Below, piece after piece: positions 55,037 through 64,000 of a stretch of DNA of 64,000 nt. The position numbers and the translations under genes were made by a program. The notes under the pieces are model-generated. The model was not told where the DNA came from. It saw only the letters and a program-made list of their open reading frames with translations, and did not search any database. The DNA is from Afipia sp. (lineage in GTDB: Bacteria > Pseudomonadota > Alphaproteobacteria > Rhizobiales > Xanthobacteraceae): the NCBI GenBank assembly GCA_016201045.1, contig JACQDM010000008.1, forward strand, positions 434,001 to 498,000. The letters run 5' to 3'. The stretch's first letter is position 1. Each line of letters begins with the position of its first letter.

Positions 55037-55618
55037 TCACATCATCTGCTGCGACACGGCGATCAGCTGCCGCACCGTGGCTTTCAGCAAATTGGCGTCG
55101 CTCTCGTGTTTGAGCGCGCCCATGTCGTCGAACGCCTTGTCGGCGTAGGAAAGCCCCATCTGTGTCGGAATGACGGTGGCGCCTGTGCCGAGCGCCAGAA
55201 TTTGCCGCAGTGCCATCAGCACGCGGATGCCGCCGAATTTTCCGTCGGACGCCGCACCCAGCGCAAAGGCGCGCTCGCGAAACACTTGTCCCAATGTTTC
55301 GTTGCGTTCCTTCACGCGCGTCACCCAGTCGATGGTGTTTTTGACGAGCGGCGGCACCGAGGAATTGTATTCCGGGGTCACGATGAACACGCCATGATGC
55401 GAACCGATCATGCGCTTGAGATCGACCGCGGTTTTCGGCACGCCGGACTTCGCCTCCAAGTCGCCGTCGTAAATCGGCAGCGGATAATCGCCGAGCGAGA
55501 TCAGTGTCACATCGATATCGGCGAGCGCGAGTTCCTTCACGACGGCGGCGGCCAGCTTCGCGTTCAGCGAACCCGTGCGGAGCGAACCGGGAATGACGAG
55601 GATTTTGAGCGAGGCCAT
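55037..55618 (-). CDS. NADPH-dependent FMN reductase family protein
   Basis: 193 aa flavodoxin-like fold. The FMN phosphate loop GSLRTGSLNAKLA (11-23) and TPEYNSSVPPLVKN are the family signatures. It could be a quinone, chromate or azo reductase; the natural acceptor is unknown. First in the run that continues with pyrF, DUF1330, dapB and gpmA. Confidence 0.9.
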   Translation of the reverse strand: MASLKILVIPGSLRTGSLNAKLAAAVVKELALADIDVTLISLGDYPLPIYDGDLEAKSGVPKTAVDLKRMIGSHHGVFIVTPEYNSSVPPLVKNTIDWVTRVKERNETLGQVFRERAFALGAASDGKFGGIRVLMALRQILALGTGATVIPTQMGLSYADKAFDDMGALKHESDANLLKATVRQLIAVSQQMM

Positions 55619-55653
55619 GAAGTCCGCAGCGCCAAGGAACCGTAAAGGGAAAA

Positions 55654-56253
55654 CTATCCCTTGCGATACACCCAGACGCGGGCCGGCGGAAGGTTCATCC
55701 AGATACGTTCGGATGCCTTGGTCACGACACCGGGCTGCGATTTCGGAATCGGCGGTGCCACAGAATAGGTGAACTGGATGAATGGCGCGCCCGGCTCAAG
55801 TTTGAGGAAGGCGTCGCGCATCAGTTTCACGCGGATCGGCATCGGCCGTGTGACGATCGGCAATCCCGACACCATCGCCGAGCCCGGCGTGTCGAGTTCG
55901 GCCAGGGTCTGGTCGAGATTATAGGCGTCGCCCTGAATGACGGTCGCTTGCGGATAGCGTTCGCGTAGCAAAGCGCAGAAACCGGGATCGAATTCCACCA
56001 GTACGAGGCGCTTTTCGGCCACGCCGTGGGCGATCATCGCGTCGGTAATCGCGCCGGTGCCGGGGCCGAGTTCAATGACGGGAGCGGTGGACTGGGTATC
56101 CACGTAGCGGGCGACGGCGCGGGCCAGAAATTTGCTGGACGGCATCACCGCACCCATGCGCAGCGGCGTCTCAATCCAGGAGCGGAGAAAACGCACCTCG
56201 TCGTCGAGACGAAGCGGTTTCTTCAACGCACGCGCGGCTGACTGCGGGGCCAT
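55654..56253 (-). CDS. PmtA-like phospholipid/SAM-dependent methyltransferase
   Basis: 199 aa class I methyltransferase. The SAM-binding motif I is VIELGPGTGAITDAM, followed by LVEFDPGF and a PPI-like motif (SGLPIV). Similar to the Rhizobiaceae-type phosphatidylethanolamine N-methyltransferase PmtA, which makes phosphatidylcholine, but rRNA-methylase-like relatives exist and the substrate is not proven. The ATG at 56253 is preferred to 56292. It follows dnaJ's 3' side on the same strand. Confidence 0.8.
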   Translation of the reverse strand: MAPQSAARALKKPLRLDDEVRFLRSWIETPLRMGAVMPSSKFLARAVARYVDTQSTAPVIELGPGTGAITDAMIAHGVAEKRLVLVEFDPGFCALLRERYPQATVIQGDAYNLDQTLAELDTPGSAMVSGLPIVTRPMPIRVKLMRDAFLKLEPGAPFIQFTYSVAPPIPKSQPGVVTKASERIWMNLPPARVWVYRKG

Positions 56254-56339
56254 TTCAATTCCAAGGTGGCCCCGGACGGGGCGAGACGTCAAATTTCCTT
56301 CACAAACGGCTTTCGCGCAAGGAAAAAGCGCCTATCGAG

Positions 56340-57482
56340 CTACGGCGCGCTGGCCTTGGACCCGAAGAAGTCCTTGACCATCTTGAAGAAACCCGCAGCC
56401 TCGGGTTGGGTTTCACCCGAGGAGAGTTTTTCGAACTCCGCCAGCAATTCCTTCTGTTTTTTGGTCAGATTCTGGGGCGTTTCGACCACGACCTGCACAT
56501 ACATGTCGCCGGTCTGGCGCGATCTGAGTACCGGCATGCCCTTCCCGGCGATACGAATCCGCCGCCCGGACTGGGTGCCGCCGGGGACTTTCACCTTGGT
56601 CTTGCTCTTGTCGATGGTCGGCACCTCGAATTCGCCGCCCATCGCCGCAGTCACCATCGAAACAGGCACCCGGCAATGCAAATCCGCACCGTCGCGCTGG
56701 AAGAATTTATGCGCGGCGAGAGACAGGAAAATATAGAGGTCGCCCGCAGGCCCGCCCTGTACGCCGGCTTCGCCTTCGCCGGCGAGACGGATGCGGGTGC
56801 CGTCCTCAACGCCCTGCGGAATATTGACCGACAGCGTGCGGTCTTTCTGCACGCGGCCCTGTCCCGTACATGACGGGCAGGGACTGTCGATCGATTGCCC
56901 GCGGCCGTGACAACTTGGACACGTGCGCTCGAGCGTGAAAAATCCTTGCGCCTGACGCACGCGGCCTGCACCGCCGCAGGTCGAACAGGTTTTCGGTTTC
57001 GTTCCGGCTTTCGCGCCGGTGCCCGAACAGGCTTCGCAGGTCACCGCGACCGGAATCTTGATCTCGGCGGTCTTGCCGGTGAACGCTTCCTCGAGCGTGA
57101 TTTCCATGTTGTAGCGCAGATCCGCGCCGCGCTCGCGGCCGCCGCGCCCGCCACGGCCCGCAGCCATGCCGAACAGATCTTCAAAAATATCGGAGAATGA
57201 CGAGGCGAAGCCCGAACCGAATCCGTGGCCGCCGCCCATGCCGCCACTGCCCTGCTCGAAGGCGGCATGACCGAAGCGGTCATAGGCGGCGCGCTTCTGT
57301 CCGTCTTTGAGGATTTCGTAGGCCTCGGAAATTTCCTTGAACTTGTGCTCGCAAGCGGGATCGCCCGGATTCTTGTCCGGGTGCCACTTCATCGCGAGTT
57401 TGCGGAAAGCCGATTTCAGCCCGGCGTCGTCGACTGTGCGCTCGACTTCGAGCGTCTCGTAGTAACAGGTCTTAGTAGCCAT
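56340..57482 (-). CDS. dnaJ: DnaJ chaperone
   Basis: 380 aa Hsp40. The J domain has HPD in [11 protein letters not shown], followed by a glycine-rich linker (about 78-110), four CxxCxGxG zinc motifs ([32 protein letters not shown]) and the C-terminal substrate-binding domains. The co-chaperone of DnaK, 126 bp downstream of it. Confidence 0.97.
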   Translation of the reverse strand: MATKTCYYETLEVERTVDDAGLKSAFRKLAMKWHPDKNPGDPACEHKFKEISEAYEILKDGQKRAAYDRFGHAAFEQGSGGMGGGHGFGSGFASSFSDIFEDLFGMAAGRGGRGGRERGADLRYNMEITLEEAFTGKTAEIKIPVAVTCEACSGTGAKAGTKPKTCSTCGGAGRVRQAQGFFTLERTCPSCHGRGQSIDSPCPSCTGQGRVQKDRTLSVNIPQGVEDGTRIRLAGEGEAGVQGGPAGDLYIFLSLAAHKFFQRDGADLHCRVPVSMVTAAMGGEFEVPTIDKSKTKVKVPGGTQSGRRIRIAGKGMPVLRSRQTGDMYVQVVVETPQNLTKKQKELLAEFEKLSSGETQPEAAGFFKMVKDFFGSKASAP

Positions 57483-57498
57483 CGCAGTTTCTCAAACT

Positions 57499-57570
57499 GT
57501 CATGGCCGGACTTGATCCGGCCATCCATCGCGTTTGAAAGATGGACCCCCGGGTCAAGCCCGGGGGTGAC
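57499..57570. repeat. Cloverleaf-like intergenic element, copy C
   Basis: 72 bp in the dnaK-dnaJ gap. GTCAT/GTGAC ends and three arms: TGGCCGG-(7)-CCGGCCA, TCCATC-(10)-GATGGA and ACCCCCGGG-(5)-CCCGGGGGT. Compared with copy B the first and third stems differ at both strands, keeping pairing. Confidence 0.85.
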
Positions 57571-57608
57571 GATTGTGGATGTCGCGAGATACATCGACGT
57601 TCTCGACG

Positions 57609-59510
<1,902 letters not shown>

Positions 59511-59611
59511 GGTCTTTCAGTCCTTCTTTTTGCGGCAGGCTGGCAGAGCCCTGACGGCACCCCGAACCAACCCCCAAGATCAGAAAATCACGTGCTTTCG
59601 CGACGTTGTGC

Positions 59612-59642
59612 CTCATATAGGAGGGGGCACTTGGGCCGCAAG
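59612..59642 (-). promoter_or_regulatory. Sigma-32-type promoter of dnaK
   Basis: CTTG (59642 to 59639), 17 bp, CCTATATGAG (59621 to 59612). This is a complete match to the alphaproteobacterial RpoH consensus CTTG-N17/18-CYTATNTNNG. The leader to the dnaK start is about 95 nt. Confidence 0.88.
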
Positions 59643-59677
59643 GACCGCAAGTCCACAGCCTCGCAAAACATGCAAAT

Positions 59678-60946
59678 TTATGCCGGTTCAGGCGCAGTTT
59701 TCGGCGCGTCCCTCAAGCGAAAAACAAGATAGGCGGCGAAGGCCGGGGCGACGAGCGCCGAGCCGGGGACGTGGTAGGTGCCGAGCGCCAGCTGCAGCGC
59801 CGGAATCCAGAACACCAATTGCGCCAGCCGCCGCCCCATCCGATCGAGCTGTCCGGTCGCCAGCATGACAATGGCCGCAAAGGTCAGCGGCACAAGATCG
59901 TAGGACAAGAGATACGGCGACGCGCAAACCGTGCAGGCGAAGAACAGCGCCATGATCGTCATCGGATTTGCATCGCGCCGCTTGGCAGCGACCCAGACAA
60001 GCGAGCCAACGGCGAACATCGAAAACGCCGTCTGCACTATCATGGCAGCCGCATAGGGCAAATTGATCCCGCGCAAATTCATGAAAATCGTCGGGAAGAA
60101 CGGCGTGGCGATGCGGTCCGGGTCGGCGAGCACCATGCCCTGCACCGGCAGGCCTTTCTGGATGAAATCGAGCCACGCTTGATGGCCGAAGATCACCGTC
60201 GTGAGCGCGACAATCGCGATCGTTGTCATCGCAGCGGCGACAAAAACCCACCATCGACCTGACGCGATCAGAAAAAACGGAAACAGCAAACCAAGCTGCG
60301 GCTTGATCGAGAGCAGTCCGATCAGAAATCCCGCAACCAGCGGCCTTCGATCCAGCAACGCAAACGCCGAAATCAAAATCGCGCCGGTGACGAATGCGCT
60401 CTGGCCCGAGATCAGACACATCAACGCGGCGGGGGACATCATCACCGGCAGCAGCACGCGCCAATCGCTCGCCTGCCGCCGCGCCACGGTGACGAACAGC
60501 GCGAGACCGAGAACGGTCCAGATCGCGAGCGCCGTGAGATAGCCGAGTTTTCCGAACGGTGCCGCGAGCAGCATGATGCTCGGCGGATACGACCAGTTCT
60601 GCCCGTTCAGCGAATAGCCGAGCAGGTTGCGGATCGCATCGTGATAGATACCGATGTCGTAGAACGCGCTAGGGTTTGCACCCCACGCCGCGCGTCCGTA
60701 CATCCAGAAATTCAAAAAGTCGCGGCCGACCGCCAGCGAGGTGCCATCACGCGGCACGGGCGCGATCCACGAAATCGTCGCGACATAGGCAATTGCCGTG
60801 AGCGCGAACAGCACGCCGCCGAACACCAGAATGTCGCGATAGATTGGGTGGTCGTCATTTCCGAGCGACGGCGGCAAAGCCGGATCGAGCCAGCGCGTCA
60901 AAATGCTGGCTCCGCGGGGCTGCCTCATCAGGATTTGATCGGTCAT
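59678..60946 (-). CDS. GT87-family membrane glycosyltransferase (DUF2029)
   Basis: 422 aa with about nine to ten hydrophobic helices. The N-terminal loop after the first helix has SLAVGRDFLNFWMYGRAAWG, the GT-C catalytic-loop position with the conserved Asp. Family members transfer mannose from polyprenyl phosphate. The acceptor here is unknown. It sits upstream of dnaK on the same strand and diverges from the secreted protein gene; the 165 bp divergent gap shows nothing else. Confidence 0.85.
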   Translation of the reverse strand: MTDQILMRQPRGASILTRWLDPALPPSLGNDDHPIYRDILVFGGVLFALTAIAYVATISWIAPVPRDGTSLAVGRDFLNFWMYGRAAWGANPSAFYDIGIYHDAIRNLLGYSLNGQNWSYPPSIMLLAAPFGKLGYLTALAIWTVLGLALFVTVARRQASDWRVLLPVMMSPAALMCLISGQSAFVTGAILISAFALLDRRPLVAGFLIGLLSIKPQLGLLFPFFLIASGRWWVFVAAAMTTIAIVALTTVIFGHQAWLDFIQKGLPVQGMVLADPDRIATPFFPTIFMNLRGINLPYAAAMIVQTAFSMFAVGSLVWVAAKRRDANPMTIMALFFACTVCASPYLLSYDLVPLTFAAIVMLATGQLDRMGRRLAQLVFWIPALQLALGTYHVPGSALVAPAFAAYLVFRLRDAPKTAPEPA

Positions 60947-61111
60947 CCCCTCTGAAATGACGGAAAACCTTTAAGGAGCGGTAATTTCACGCAGCTGTTT
61001 ATGCCTCCGCAACAAATCCCCTCTTGATCTGCCGGTCCGTCACGGAAACAGTCCCGCGCGAATCCGCCGCCGGATCATCGAACGGCCCCAATCCATCGCC
61101 AGTCAGGTTCC

Positions 61112-62047
61112 ATGAAAAATCTTTTGCGTCTTGTTGCTTTTGCCGCCGCGTTGAGCGTGGGTGCCACAGCCCACGCCGCCGACGTGATTTTCCCTCCAAG
61201 TTCGCGCGTCGGCATCGTTCCGCTCGACGGATTGAACGTCGCGCCGGATTTCCTCGGCTTCCAGAATGAGGACAAGACCACCAAGGTCGGCATCGCGGAA
61301 ATTCCACCTGCGGCTTTCGCCGCCGTGGAGACGGCGTTCAAGGAAGGCAAGCCGGTCGGCGACGGCAACAAGGTCGAAGCGTTCAAGACGTCGGCGGGCG
61401 ACGCTTTTCTCACTACGGAATCCCGTAAGGAAGGCGACGCGACCTACAAGACTTACTCGGTGATCGCGCAGGGCGGCACATTCTCAGCGTACCTGATCGC
61501 GCAGATGAAAGAGGGTGCGCCGAAAGCTCCGTCCGATCAGGACATGCGCAAGATGCTGGCGACGATGACGCTGCGCAAAGAAGTGCCGGTGGCTGAGCAA
61601 TTGGGTCTCTTACCGTTCAAGGTGAGCGAACTCAGCGGCTTCAAAACGGTCCGTCTTCTCGCAGCCAACGCATCGGTGCTGTTGACCGACGGCACCGAAG
61701 ACACCCAACTCGATGGCGCGCCCTACATGGTGATCGGAACGATCCCGGCAAACCCGACGACGGCGGACGATCGCGCACGTCTCGCCGAACAGGCCGCACG
61801 CGCCATTCCCGGATTGCGCGAAGTCCGTCTCACCAGCAACGAGGCGATCCGGATCGACAGCACGCCGGGCTTTGAGACGCGGCTCGACGCGGTGGCCGGC
61901 AAGAACGATACGCCGGTGAGCGTCGTTCAGTGGATGCGCTTCGGCAGCGGCGCTACGCTGCGCATCATCGCAAGCTCGACCAAGGATGAGTGGACCAAAG
62001 CCTTTCCGCGCTTCCGCGCGGTGCGCGACGGCATCGCGCCCAAGTAA
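61112..62047 (+). CDS. Secreted protein of unknown function
   Basis: 311 aa with a signal peptide (1-22, ending THAA). The mature part (about 290 residues) has alternating beta strands (VIFPPSSRVGIVPLDGLNVAP at the start, YMVIGTIPANP and VSVVQWMRFGSGATLRIIASS later). I do not recognise a family with function. Presumably periplasmic. Converges on grpE with 12 bp between stops. Confidence 0.78.
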   Translation: MKNLLRLVAFAAALSVGATAHAADVIFPPSSRVGIVPLDGLNVAPDFLGFQNEDKTTKVGIAEIPPAAFAAVETAFKEGKPVGDGNKVEAFKTSAGDAFLTTESRKEGDATYKTYSVIAQGGTFSAYLIAQMKEGAPKAPSDQDMRKMLATMTLRKEVPVAEQLGLLPFKVSELSGFKTVRLLAANASVLLTDGTEDTQLDGAPYMVIGTIPANPTTADDRARLAEQAARAIPGLREVRLTSNEAIRIDSTPGFETRLDAVAGKNDTPVSVVQWMRFGSGATLRIIASSTKDEWTKAFPRFRAVRDGIAPK

Positions 62048-62059
62048 ACTTCAAGCAAA

Positions 62060-62677
62060 TCAGGCGGTGGTGTCGTGAACCGGCGCGGGTTTCGCGCCGC
62101 CCTTGGTCACGGCCACGAGCGCCGGCCGCAGGATGCGTTCGCCGATCGTGTAGCCTGACTGGACGACCTGCACGACAGTACCCGACGGCACGGTCGCATC
62201 CGGCACTTCGTACATAGCCTGGTGGAAATTCGGATCGAACTTCTCGCCGAGCGGATCGATTTTCTGCACGCCGTTCTTTTCCAACGTCTTGTGCAGCGAA
62301 CGTTCGGTGATCTCGACGCCTTCGATCAGCGCCTTCAATCCCGGATCGGCGGCATCGCGCGCCTCTTGAGGAACGGCATCGAGTGCACGCTGAAGATTGT
62401 CGGCAATGTCGAGCACATCGCGCGCGAAACCCGTAATGCCATAGGCGCGCGCATCGGCGACTTCCTTTGCTGTCCGCTTGCGCAGATTTTCCATCTCCGC
62501 CAGCGTGCGCAGCATGCGGTCTTTCGCGTCCGCGACGTCCTTGGTCAGCGCCTCGACCGAGCCTTCTTCCGGATCGTCCGGCATCACATAAGGCTTCGAG
62601 ACAACCGGCTCTTTCTCAGGCGTCGCATTGTCCTGCGCGGTTCCTTGCGGATCCTTGTGCCCGTTGGAATCGGCCAT
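62060..62677 (-). CDS. grpE: GrpE nucleotide exchange factor
   Basis: 205 aa. Releases ADP from DnaK. A long N-terminal helix (about 45-90) and the conserved head ([41 protein letters not shown]). The ATG at 62677 starts the conserved protein. It follows hrcA by 95 bp, with a heat-shock promoter candidate between them. Confidence 0.96.
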   Translation of the reverse strand: MADSNGHKDPQGTAQDNATPEKEPVVSKPYVMPDDPEEGSVEALTKDVADAKDRMLRTLAEMENLRKRTAKEVADARAYGITGFARDVLDIADNLQRALDAVPQEARDAADPGLKALIEGVEITERSLHKTLEKNGVQKIDPLGEKFDPNFHQAMYEVPDATVPSGTVVQVVQSGYTIGERILRPALVAVTKGGAKPAPVHDTTA

Positions 62678-62726
62678 AACGCACCCTTCTCGCAATCGCA
62701 GTCGTTGAATGTGAAAATTGATACGC

Positions 62727-62758
62727 GGGATATCGGGGTTTGAAGCCGTAAAATCAAG
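62727..62758 (-). promoter_or_regulatory. Candidate sigma-32 promoter of grpE
   Basis: CTTG (62758 to 62755), 18 bp, CCGATATCCC (62736 to 62727), preceded by CC so that a CCCCGATAT form is seen. Two positions differ from the alpha consensus CYTATNTNNG. The leader to grpE is about 45 nt. Confidence 0.6.
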
Positions 62759-62772
62759 CTGGATTGCAGCTT

Positions 62773-63864
62773 CTATTTGCCGATCAGCTGGCTGACGACG
62801 CGGGCGGCATAATCCACCATCGGGATCACGCGGGCATAGTTCAGCCGCGTCGGCCCGATCACGCCGAGCACGCCGACGATCTGGCCGGAATTGTCGCGAT
62901 AGGGCGCGATCACTGTCGAGGAGCCGGACAATGAAAACAGCTTGTTCTCCGAGCCGATGAAGATGCGCACGCCGTCGGCACGCTCCGCTCGGCCCAAAAG
63001 ATCGATCACGCCCTTTTTTGCTTCGAGATCGTCGAACAACAGGCGCACGCGCTCCAGATCCTCCATCGCGTGGAGGTCTTCGAGCAGGTTTGCATGGCCG
63101 CGCACGATCAGTTGCCGCTCGTCGCCACCGCCACCCGACCAGCTCGCGATGCCCGCCGATATGATTTTCTGCGTGAGCGCGTCGAGTTCGGACTTCGCCT
63201 GCGTCATCGCGGTCTCAAGTTCGGCGCGCGCTTCATCCAATGTACGCCCGCGAATTCGCGCGTTCAAAAAATTCGACGCCTCGGTCAGCGCGGAGGAAGG
63301 CACGCCCGGCGGCAGTGCGAGAACGCGGTTCTCGACCTGCCCGTCTTCCGCAACAAGAACGACGAGCGCCTTCTCCGGCTCGAGACGCACGAACTCGATG
63401 TGCTTCAGGCGCACGTTCGATTTCGCCGTGAGCACCACTGCTGCAGCGCGCGTGAGACCTGAAAGTTGAGTAAGCGCTTCGCTCAGTGCGGCTTCGATCG
63501 ATTGCGCACGCCCGGCGGATTTCAGCTGCGCTTCGATCGAACGCCGTTCGGGTTCGGTGAGATCGCCGACCTGCATCAGCGCGTCGACGAAAAATCGCAG
63601 ACCCAGTTCCGTCGGCAATCGCCCCGCGGACGTATGCGGCGCGTAGATCAGACCGAGCTGTTCGAGGTCCGACATCACGTTGCGGACGGACGCCGGCGAC
63701 AGCGGCATCGAGATCAGGCGCGAGATGTTGCGCGATCCGACCGGCTCGCCTGTCGCCAGATAACTCTCGACGATTTGACGGAAAATATCGCGCGACCGCT
63801 CGTTGAGCTGCGCGAGGCCCGCATTCGGCGTAATCAGGTTGCTGATCGGGTCGTGATGGGCCAA
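62773..63864 (-). CDS. hrcA: HrcA heat-inducible transcription repressor
   Basis: 363 aa. A winged helix N-terminal domain ([54 protein letters not shown]) and a GAF-like domain after it. It represses groESL-type genes by binding the CIRCE element, which I do not find here; groESL is outside the window. Divergent from rph, the usual alphaproteobacterial arrangement. Confidence 0.96.
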   Translation of the reverse strand: MAHHDPISNLITPNAGLAQLNERSRDIFRQIVESYLATGEPVGSRNISRLISMPLSPASVRNVMSDLEQLGLIYAPHTSAGRLPTELGLRFFVDALMQVGDLTEPERRSIEAQLKSAGRAQSIEAALSEALTQLSGLTRAAAVVLTAKSNVRLKHIEFVRLEPEKALVVLVAEDGQVENRVLALPPGVPSSALTEASNFLNARIRGRTLDEARAELETAMTQAKSELDALTQKIISAGIASWSGGGGDERQLIVRGHANLLEDLHAMEDLERVRLLFDDLEAKKGVIDLLGRAERADGVRIFIGSENKLFSLSGSSTVIAPYRDNSGQIVGVLGVIGPTRLNYARVIPMVDYAARVVSQLIGK

Positions 63865-63892
63865 GTCCGGCTCCCGGTAGAACTCGGCCCTT

Positions 63893-63898
63893 ATTATA
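63893..63898 (-). promoter_or_regulatory. Candidate hrcA promoter -10
   Basis: A perfect TATAAT on the minus strand, 29 bp before the hrcA start. The -35 position (17 bp upstream) reads TGGCCG, a poor match, so the promoter is tentative. Confidence 0.45.
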
Positions 63899-63966
63899 GT
63901 GCGGCCTTGCCGCTGCGGCCAGCGGCCCCTAAAAGCAGCCAGCTTTCGTAAATACTGGAGACTTCC

Positions 63967-64000
63967 ATGCGGCCAAGCCGTCGTGCGCCCGATGAACTGC
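63967..64000 (+). CDS. rph: Ribonuclease PH (partial, first codons)
   Basis: The reading frame starts ATG CGG CCA AGC ([11 protein letters not shown]), the conserved N-terminus of RNase PH, with GGAG 8 nt upstream. The gene runs out of the window. RNase PH trims tRNA 3' ends phosphorolytically. The divergent hrcA/rph pair supports the call. Confidence 0.9.
   Translation, partial: MRPSRRAPDEL

Overview
The window is a piece of chromosome from an alphaproteobacterium of the order Hyphomicrobiales (Rhizobiales). Gene order and protein sequences point to the Bradyrhizobium / Rhodopseudomonas / Nitrobacter / Afipia group. The evidence is the ihfB-lapA-trpF-trpB-trpA-accD-folC run behind aroA-cmk-rpsA-sppA, the lptC-lptA-lptB-rpoN-hpf-ptsN run, the hrcA/rph divergon with grpE, and an hsp20-DUF1150 pair behind an apparent ROSE-type RNA thermometer. 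The assignment is from gene content only; no 16S rRNA gene is present. The DNA is GC-rich and almost fully coding. No gene-free stretch exceeds 300 bp, and I see no transposase, phage module, rRNA or CRISPR array.

Layout. 1-10.1 kb (minus strand): shikimate/tryptophan/fatty-acid block (aroA, cmk, rpsA, sppA, ihfB, lapA-like, trpF, trpB, trpA, accD, start of folC). 10.2-15.6 kb: a TIGR02300 protein, tRNA-Ala(GGC), a membrane cyclase with a c-type haem motif in its sensor domain, a class III CoA-transferase and a secreted caspase-like protein. 15.7-19.9 kb: ugpBAEC, a glycerol-3-phosphate importer. 20-27.5 kb: small heat-shock protein and DUF1150, then ptsN, hpf, rpoN, lptB, lptA, lptC and a ribonuclease D-like exonuclease on the minus strand. 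27.6-30.3 kb: a TonB-dependent receptor diverging from nikR across a textbook NikR operator. 30.3-37.2 kb: tRNA-Leu(CAG), a complex I NDUFA9-like SDR, uppP, a GST, a queG broken by an in-frame TAA, and small metabolic genes.

37.2-45.6 kb: the translation block infC (AUU start), rpmI, rplT, pheS and pheT. It is interrupted by DoxX, two secreted paralogues on the other strand, a DinB protein, and, between pheS and pheT, a DUF559 endonuclease-like gene framed by inverted GC-rich repeats. A RelE-type toxin-antitoxin pair follows pheT. 45.6-56.3 kb: exported hydrolase and oxidoreductase, a YiiX-like amidase, nth, an Ada-like methyltransferase, gpmA, dapB, pyrF and a PmtA-like methyltransferase. 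56.3-64 kb: the DnaK chaperone set (dnaJ, dnaK, grpE, hrcA) with sigma-32-like promoters before dnaK and grpE, a GT87 membrane glycosyltransferase, a secreted protein and the first codons of rph.

The most unusual structure is non-coding. Three copies of an approximately 70-90 bp intergenic element can fold into cloverleaf-like forms, and two of them show compensatory base changes. There is also a perfect REPIN-like inverted doublet, and the DUF559 gene is sandwiched by, and partly made from, a third repeat family. The DUF559/repeat cassette is the best candidate here for an under-described mobile or domesticated system.
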